Origin: JAAUTT01 sp038213375
Lineage (GTDB): Bacteria; Bacteroidota; Bacteroidia; Bacteroidales; JAAUTT01
Assembly: GCA_038213375.1 (NCBI GenBank)
Contig: JBBQTB010000006.1
Coordinates: forward strand, 1-64,000
DNA length: 64,000 nt
Direction: 5' to 3'
Position numbers and translations under genes: made by a program. The notes under the pieces were generated by a model. It searched no databases, was not told where the DNA came from, and saw only the letters and a program-made list of their open reading frames with translations. This document shows positions 59,951-64,000 of this stretch, piece after piece (the first letter of the stretch is position 1; every line of letters begins with the position of its first letter).

Positions 59951-61384
59951 TTATTTAATAATCAGGTTTGTTGTATTTTGGGTACGAATTTTTGCTTCGT
60001 CCTGGCTGGTCAATTTACGTCCCAAATAAGTCAGGTTTTCAATGGTTATGCCGGATACATTCTTTTCTGCATCGTAACCATGAAACACCGAAAAAGGAAG
60101 CAGGCCACCAACTACTTGAATGTCTTTAAATATCACATTGCTCACCGTTCCCCTGAATTGGCGGTGATAGGCTTCCTTTCCTTTAGGTATTTTCTGGACC
60201 CCGTCCCAGGCACCATGCAGATAGTTTTTCTTTATAAATTCTTCATCGCGGATACCATCGGGGCTCCATTGCGAAAAGAAAATGGCTACATCAAATAACT
60301 TCTGGTCGGCATCTTCGATGCGGATATTTTCGAAAACCACATCATGCACATGGGCTGGCCCGGCATTGTGGATGCTCATGGCAGCGCCATCTTCCACATG
60401 GATGATGTCGATATTTTCGAAGCGGATGTTCTTAACTTCGTTTGAATATAGCTCAAACCCAACTTCAATGGCATTTCCCCAAATGGAATTCCAGAAAACA
60501 CAGTTCTTTACCAGGATATTGTCGGTAATTTGATCGCCAGGATAATTGCCGTCAGATTTAATGGCAATGCAATCGTCCTTGGTATGGGCAAAAACATTGT
60601 TAACGAGAACATTTGTACACCTAACAATATCCATTCCATCATCGCCCCCGCTTTCACTCACTATCCGGGATCCTTCAATTTTTACTTTGTTGCAATGGTA
60701 CAAGGCTATTTCCCAGGTAGTTCCGTTATGAAGGATGAAATCGTTGATAGAAACATCTTCACAATCGGTCAAACTAATAAAACGGTTTTTATTTTCGGCA
60801 TGTTGGTTATTGAAAGAACCATCCAAAATACCCCTCCCAAAGATTTTGATATTTTTTTTGCCCTTGGCATAGATATATCCTTGTACAACAGCTCCTCCTT
60901 CGAGGTACACAGTTTGATTGTCCTGTAACTCCAGTTTAACGTCTTTATAAAGTTTTCCCCCTTCAAACCAAACAACATTTTTATCAGTTTTCGACGGTTT
61001 TTCTTTTTCTGGTGCTCCCGAGAAGATAAACAAAGGTTGCTGCCTGATGCGGCCATTTAATTCCACGCTAATATTTTCGGGGTGCGACATGATAAACTGA
61101 AAGGAGTTGTCGCCGATATATTCGGGCTTTAAGGCTGATTTTAACGGGCGGATATCTACCCACCGCACATCGAACATGGTATTTACTTCTACCGTAACAC
61201 TTCCGGTAAAATCGAAAAAGGCATACGATGCAATCGGTGTATCATAGACCGGTACTGGCTTCCCATTCACCTTTACTGTGTAATACTTGTCGGAAGCAAA
61301 GCCTTCGGGGCCTTGCCAGGTGGTTACCTGTGCATGAACTCCGTAATTTAAAAGTAAAAAGCAGGCTATCATTAATTTTTTCAT
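59951..61384 (-). CDS. Secreted right-handed beta-helix protein, GH28-related fold
   Basis: This 477-residue protein has a signal peptide to about 18 (GVHAQ). An N-terminal beta domain (about 20-125) is followed by a parallel beta-helix (about 135-470). Helix coils include NIKIFGRGILDGS, SGGDDGMDIVRCTNVLVNNV, HTKDDCIAIKSDG and IRFENIDIIHVEDGAAM. Acidic pairs DDGMD and KDD sit where GH28 polygalacturonases keep NTD and DD, but the GHG and RIK motifs are not found. The family could be GH28-like, GH49-like or another glycosidase. It is cotranscribed with its neighbours. Confidence 0.75.
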   Translation of the reverse strand: MKKLMIACFLLLNYGVHAQVTTWQGPEGFASDKYYTVKVNGKPVPVYDTPIASYAFFDFTGSVTVEVNTMFDVRWVDIRPLKSALKPEYIGDNSFQFIMSHPENISVELNGRIRQQPLFIFSGAPEKEKPSKTDKNVVWFEGGKLYKDVKLELQDNQTVYLEGGAVVQGYIYAKGKKNIKIFGRGILDGSFNNQHAENKNRFISLTDCEDVSINDFILHNGTTWEIALYHCNKVKIEGSRIVSESGGDDGMDIVRCTNVLVNNVFAHTKDDCIAIKSDGNYPGDQITDNILVKNCVFWNSIWGNAIEVGFELYSNEVKNIRFENIDIIHVEDGAAMSIHNAGPAHVHDVVFENIRIEDADQKLFDVAIFFSQWSPDGIRDEEFIKKNYLHGAWDGVQKIPKGKEAYHRQFRGTVSNVIFKDIQVVGGLLPFSVFHGYDAEKNVSGITIENLTYLGRKLTSQDEAKIRTQNTTNLIIK

Positions 61385-61511
61385 AGTCGTTTATCGATTA
61401 GTGTTTTTTATTATTTTAATTGTACAGGCATCAGGCACTGAATTAAATTAACTTTTGAGAACGATCAATAATTTTCATATTCATTCGTCGATTGTACTTT
61501 TCAAAATCAGG

Positions 61512-63893
61512 TTACTTCAAAAGGGCTTTAATTTTAAATACCCCAATGGCGTTAACTTCCATAAGGGTTATTTTACCACTGTTGATAGTACTGGTGCTGA
61601 AATCCAATTTGTTTCCATAGGCATCCGTCATTTCAAAAGAAACAGCTTTACCCCCCTGTTCAAAACAGATCTGTGCCGGGACATACCCATTAAATGTATA
61701 TTCAATGGTTTTTCCTTTCTCTGAAACAGTAACTAACTGGGCACTGGAAGAGAATAACCTGAAATTGCAGTTTTCCCGTCCACGGTTTACGTTGAGAAGG
61801 TTATGTCCTGGAATAAGTTTGCTGTCAGGGATTTGTAATGTATTTCTTAAGGTATCGCCGTTCAGGACATAGAAATTTACCACGTCTCCATTGCCATAGG
61901 CATTGGCTTGGATAGAGGATAATTTATACCTAAAATTAACTAAACTATCTACTTTGTTGCTGGCCCTCACAGCAATGCCATCCGGTAAACTGCTGATCAT
62001 CTGTGAGGCCATGCTGAAAAATAAACTGCCAGCAGAAAATGGCAAGGCCCGCCAGCTCTCAATTTGTCGGTTATATTCCGTGAGAGCACCCGGCATAGGG
62101 TATTTAATTGTGACACTGTTCGCATCTTTTATTTGTGCAGTTAACATCTGTTCGTATTCATTGCTTGATAATCCATATTCGGAGAGTACTTTCGATAAGG
62201 TATTCCAGGGACAATACCCATAGCCTTGTTTGGCTATAACTGGCCATGTTTTGTAGATAAACCGGGCAGTTTTTAGCTGTAAGTCCGGCGCAGGGAAATA
62301 CGGGCCAATGGCTGTTGCCCAGGAACCTTCCCATGGATTGTCATCGGAAGCGAATGAAAGTGACCCATCCGAACCATCGGTGTAAAATTCGAGGCTGCTG
62401 AAAAGACAATCGTTCGCTTTGTCGTAGAATTTGGTTTTTATGGAATATTGGATATGTTTTGCAATTTCAAGATATTTGTTTTTTCTGCCATTGTCAAGGT
62501 TGGGCCGTTGCGATAATAAATCTGAAGCCATCATCATAAGGTTAAAGGTATTCACCTGATTATATAAACTGGCATTCAGGTATAATTCCTTGCCCTGACT
62601 CTTGTGAAACTCGTTGTGTTCATAGTTTCCATTGACCATATCGTACCCAAAATAGGGATCTCCCTTAAGTGGTGTTTCCCCAATGGTATTGCTAACCATC
62701 AGTTTTTTGTTGGTATCCCAGGTTCTTTCCAGATATCTGTCTACACCATTTAAAAAGATAGTAAACTCATTTCCCTGAAGGAGGTCGTCCTGACCGGTTG
62801 TTTTAAAATAACTGAATAAGGAAAGGGCAGCATAAAATATTCCGTCATCCTCATTTCGAGTCCAGCGCGATCCAACGATTTGAAGAAATTCTGGCACAAT
62901 GGTACCATCTTCTTTTTGGATCAGCGACGGGTTGTTCAACAAAAAACGCGCCCAAATTTTTATAATCTCAGGATTTCCAGCCCTTGCCATCAAGGAACTG
63001 GTCATAGAACCATCCCGAACCCAAATCAGGTAATAGATCCGGTTAAGGGCACCAAAACAGGCCCCCCCTTCATCGATTCCTGAATAAACAATACGATGAT
63101 TGACATCGAGCACTTTTTGAAATTCGGGATTTGAAAAATGAACCACCCCCTGGTTCATTTTTGAGGCCAGAAGCTGTTCGTTTTGCCTGATGAGTTCAGT
63201 CAGGGACTTGTTTTTAACCCTCTTTAGTGCTCTTTGGACCTGGTATTCGTTTTCTTCACCACCAAAAAACACTACTTCGTTTTCAAAGATTTGAAGGACA
63301 TAGGTGCCGTCCTGTAATACCCTGAAACGGTTCTGGAACATGTCGTTAAAAGCTATGTAAGAAACAATGTCTTCGCCCCGGTCGGTAAAATGTTCCATCA
63401 GCAGGCCATTTTTGACCTCAAATGATGTGTGTGGCTTTATGGCAATCAAAAGTGGTGTTCTTGCGGAGAATGCAAAAATATTTTCGTCGGCGATATTGAC
63501 AATGGAGATCTCATTTTTAGCACCCCACTGGTTTTTCATTTTGAGCCTGGTTATAAACGGATCATAATCAAATGCAAATATGTTAGCGGCATTGATCATG
63601 GGCCATTTCACTTCTTTAAATAATAACGTAAAATTATCGCGGTTTGAAAAATTCCGTGCCTCAAACTCTTTCCGTCTGAATGCATTTGGTTTATAAGTAA
63701 ATTCAAGATTTGTTTTATCGTCGTAAATTAATAAGGTAAGCCGATTACCACAACGGTTTTGCATGGTGATATTTCTTTTCCCGTCTTCAATAACAGGGTT
63801 GGCGAAATAATCCGACATTGACCCGCAAATTTGCCCTTGGGCAAAAGGCCTCAATGGGAATATCAAAACACAGAATAATAGGAGTTGTTTCAT
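61512..63893 (-). CDS. Secreted GH15/63-like six-hairpin glycosidase
   Basis: This 793-residue protein has a signal peptide to about 19 (LRPFAQ). The N-terminal beta domain covers about 20-260. The (alpha/alpha)6 barrel covers about 270-680, with GGACFGALNRIYYLIWVRDG near 270-290 (the WVRDG segment as in GH15/GH37/GH63 barrels), VGSRWTRNEDDGIFYAALS, DNPWEGSWATAIGPYF and GYGYCPWNTLSKVL. A final beta domain follows. Likely catalytic acids lie in WTRNEDDG and in the DDNPWEG region. It is the first gene of the locus inside the window. The start ATG at 63893 begins the signal peptide. Confidence 0.78.
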   Translation of the reverse strand: MKQLLLFCVLIFPLRPFAQGQICGSMSDYFANPVIEDGKRNITMQNRCGNRLTLLIYDDKTNLEFTYKPNAFRRKEFEARNFSNRDNFTLLFKEVKWPMINAANIFAFDYDPFITRLKMKNQWGAKNEISIVNIADENIFAFSARTPLLIAIKPHTSFEVKNGLLMEHFTDRGEDIVSYIAFNDMFQNRFRVLQDGTYVLQIFENEVVFFGGEENEYQVQRALKRVKNKSLTELIRQNEQLLASKMNQGVVHFSNPEFQKVLDVNHRIVYSGIDEGGACFGALNRIYYLIWVRDGSMTSSLMARAGNPEIIKIWARFLLNNPSLIQKEDGTIVPEFLQIVGSRWTRNEDDGIFYAALSLFSYFKTTGQDDLLQGNEFTIFLNGVDRYLERTWDTNKKLMVSNTIGETPLKGDPYFGYDMVNGNYEHNEFHKSQGKELYLNASLYNQVNTFNLMMMASDLLSQRPNLDNGRKNKYLEIAKHIQYSIKTKFYDKANDCLFSSLEFYTDGSDGSLSFASDDNPWEGSWATAIGPYFPAPDLQLKTARFIYKTWPVIAKQGYGYCPWNTLSKVLSEYGLSSNEYEQMLTAQIKDANSVTIKYPMPGALTEYNRQIESWRALPFSAGSLFFSMASQMISSLPDGIAVRASNKVDSLVNFRYKLSSIQANAYGNGDVVNFYVLNGDTLRNTLQIPDSKLIPGHNLLNVNRGRENCNFRLFSSSAQLVTVSEKGKTIEYTFNGYVPAQICFEQGGKAVSFEMTDAYGNKLDFSTSTINSGKITLMEVNAIGVFKIKALLK

Positions 63894-64000
63894 CTGTACA
63901 AAATTATTTTTTAAAGGTCGGATGCAGCTCGCATGTTGATTTTGTTCATGCAAGTTTGTGTAATTTTTTTACATACCCGGTTCATTTGTATTCTTATTTA

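Overview
The window reads as chromosome of a Bacteroidota (Bacteroidetes) bacterium, most likely an anaerobic or facultative polysaccharide degrader of the Bacteroidales/Marinilabiliales kind. The evidence is a full SusC/SusD/SusE/SusF starch locus, a type IX secretion C-terminal sorting domain on a secreted amylase, Bacteroidetes-type promoters (TTTG, about 20 nt, TAnnTTTG), and Rhs, PIN and RelE families typical of the phylum. No rRNA, tRNA, CRISPR array or transposase was found.

Region 1 (1-9400) is an accessory island. On the minus strand it carries a series of small cassettes with one plan: XRE-family HTH regulator, small antitoxin, toxin (PIN or RelE/ParE). Some are intact and some are decayed. 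Cassette ends carry a conserved series of hairpins, and three cassette starts are preceded by a 390-480 bp repeat. Between them sits a broken Rhs core with a still-open C-terminal effector domain and two downstream membrane proteins that are candidate immunity proteins.

Region 2 (9450-21720) is mostly housekeeping: miaA; a threonine cluster (thrA aspartokinase/homoserine dehydrogenase, an HxpB-like HAD phosphatase, thrC, and a ThrH-type homoserine kinase in place of thrB); fabD; folE with a 6-pyruvoyl-tetrahydropterin synthase of the eukaryotic-like C-x5-HGH type; heptose epimerase hldD; a decayed VapBC pair; a polysaccharide deacetylase; and a lipopolysaccharide-core-type glycosyltransferase.

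Region 3 (21970-42300) is a complete starch/maltodextrin utilisation locus. The leftward half encodes the cell-surface machinery: SusC, SusD, SusE, a SusF-like protein with extra Ig-like repeats, and a T9SS-exported GH13 amylase. A LacI-family regulator gene follows on the plus strand. The rightward half encodes a maltose-type MFS transporter, beta-phosphoglucomutase, GH65 maltose phosphorylase and two GH13 enzymes. Glucans would be bound and cut outside, imported by SusCD, cut to maltose in the periplasm, and phosphorolysed in the cytoplasm. LacI-type operator sequences lie on both sides of the regulator gene.

Region 4 (42360-48450) holds single housekeeping genes: sodB, a dihydroorotate-dehydrogenase-like protein, comEC, a Sua5/YrdC protein, a rhomboid protease and mntP.

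Region 5 (48660-63900) is a second glycan locus, all leftward with short gaps, continuing past the right edge. It encodes GH27 alpha-galactosidase, a fused GH-A glycosidase plus SGNH esterase, a deleted GH116-like remnant, two different six-hairpin (alpha/alpha) glycosidase-like proteins, GH26 beta-mannanase, two Tat-exported proteins (sugar isomerase and Gfo/Idh/MocA oxidoreductase), and a beta-helix protein. The mannanase plus galactosidase plus esterase suggest an acetylated galactomannan-type substrate. No SusCD pair for it lies in the window.
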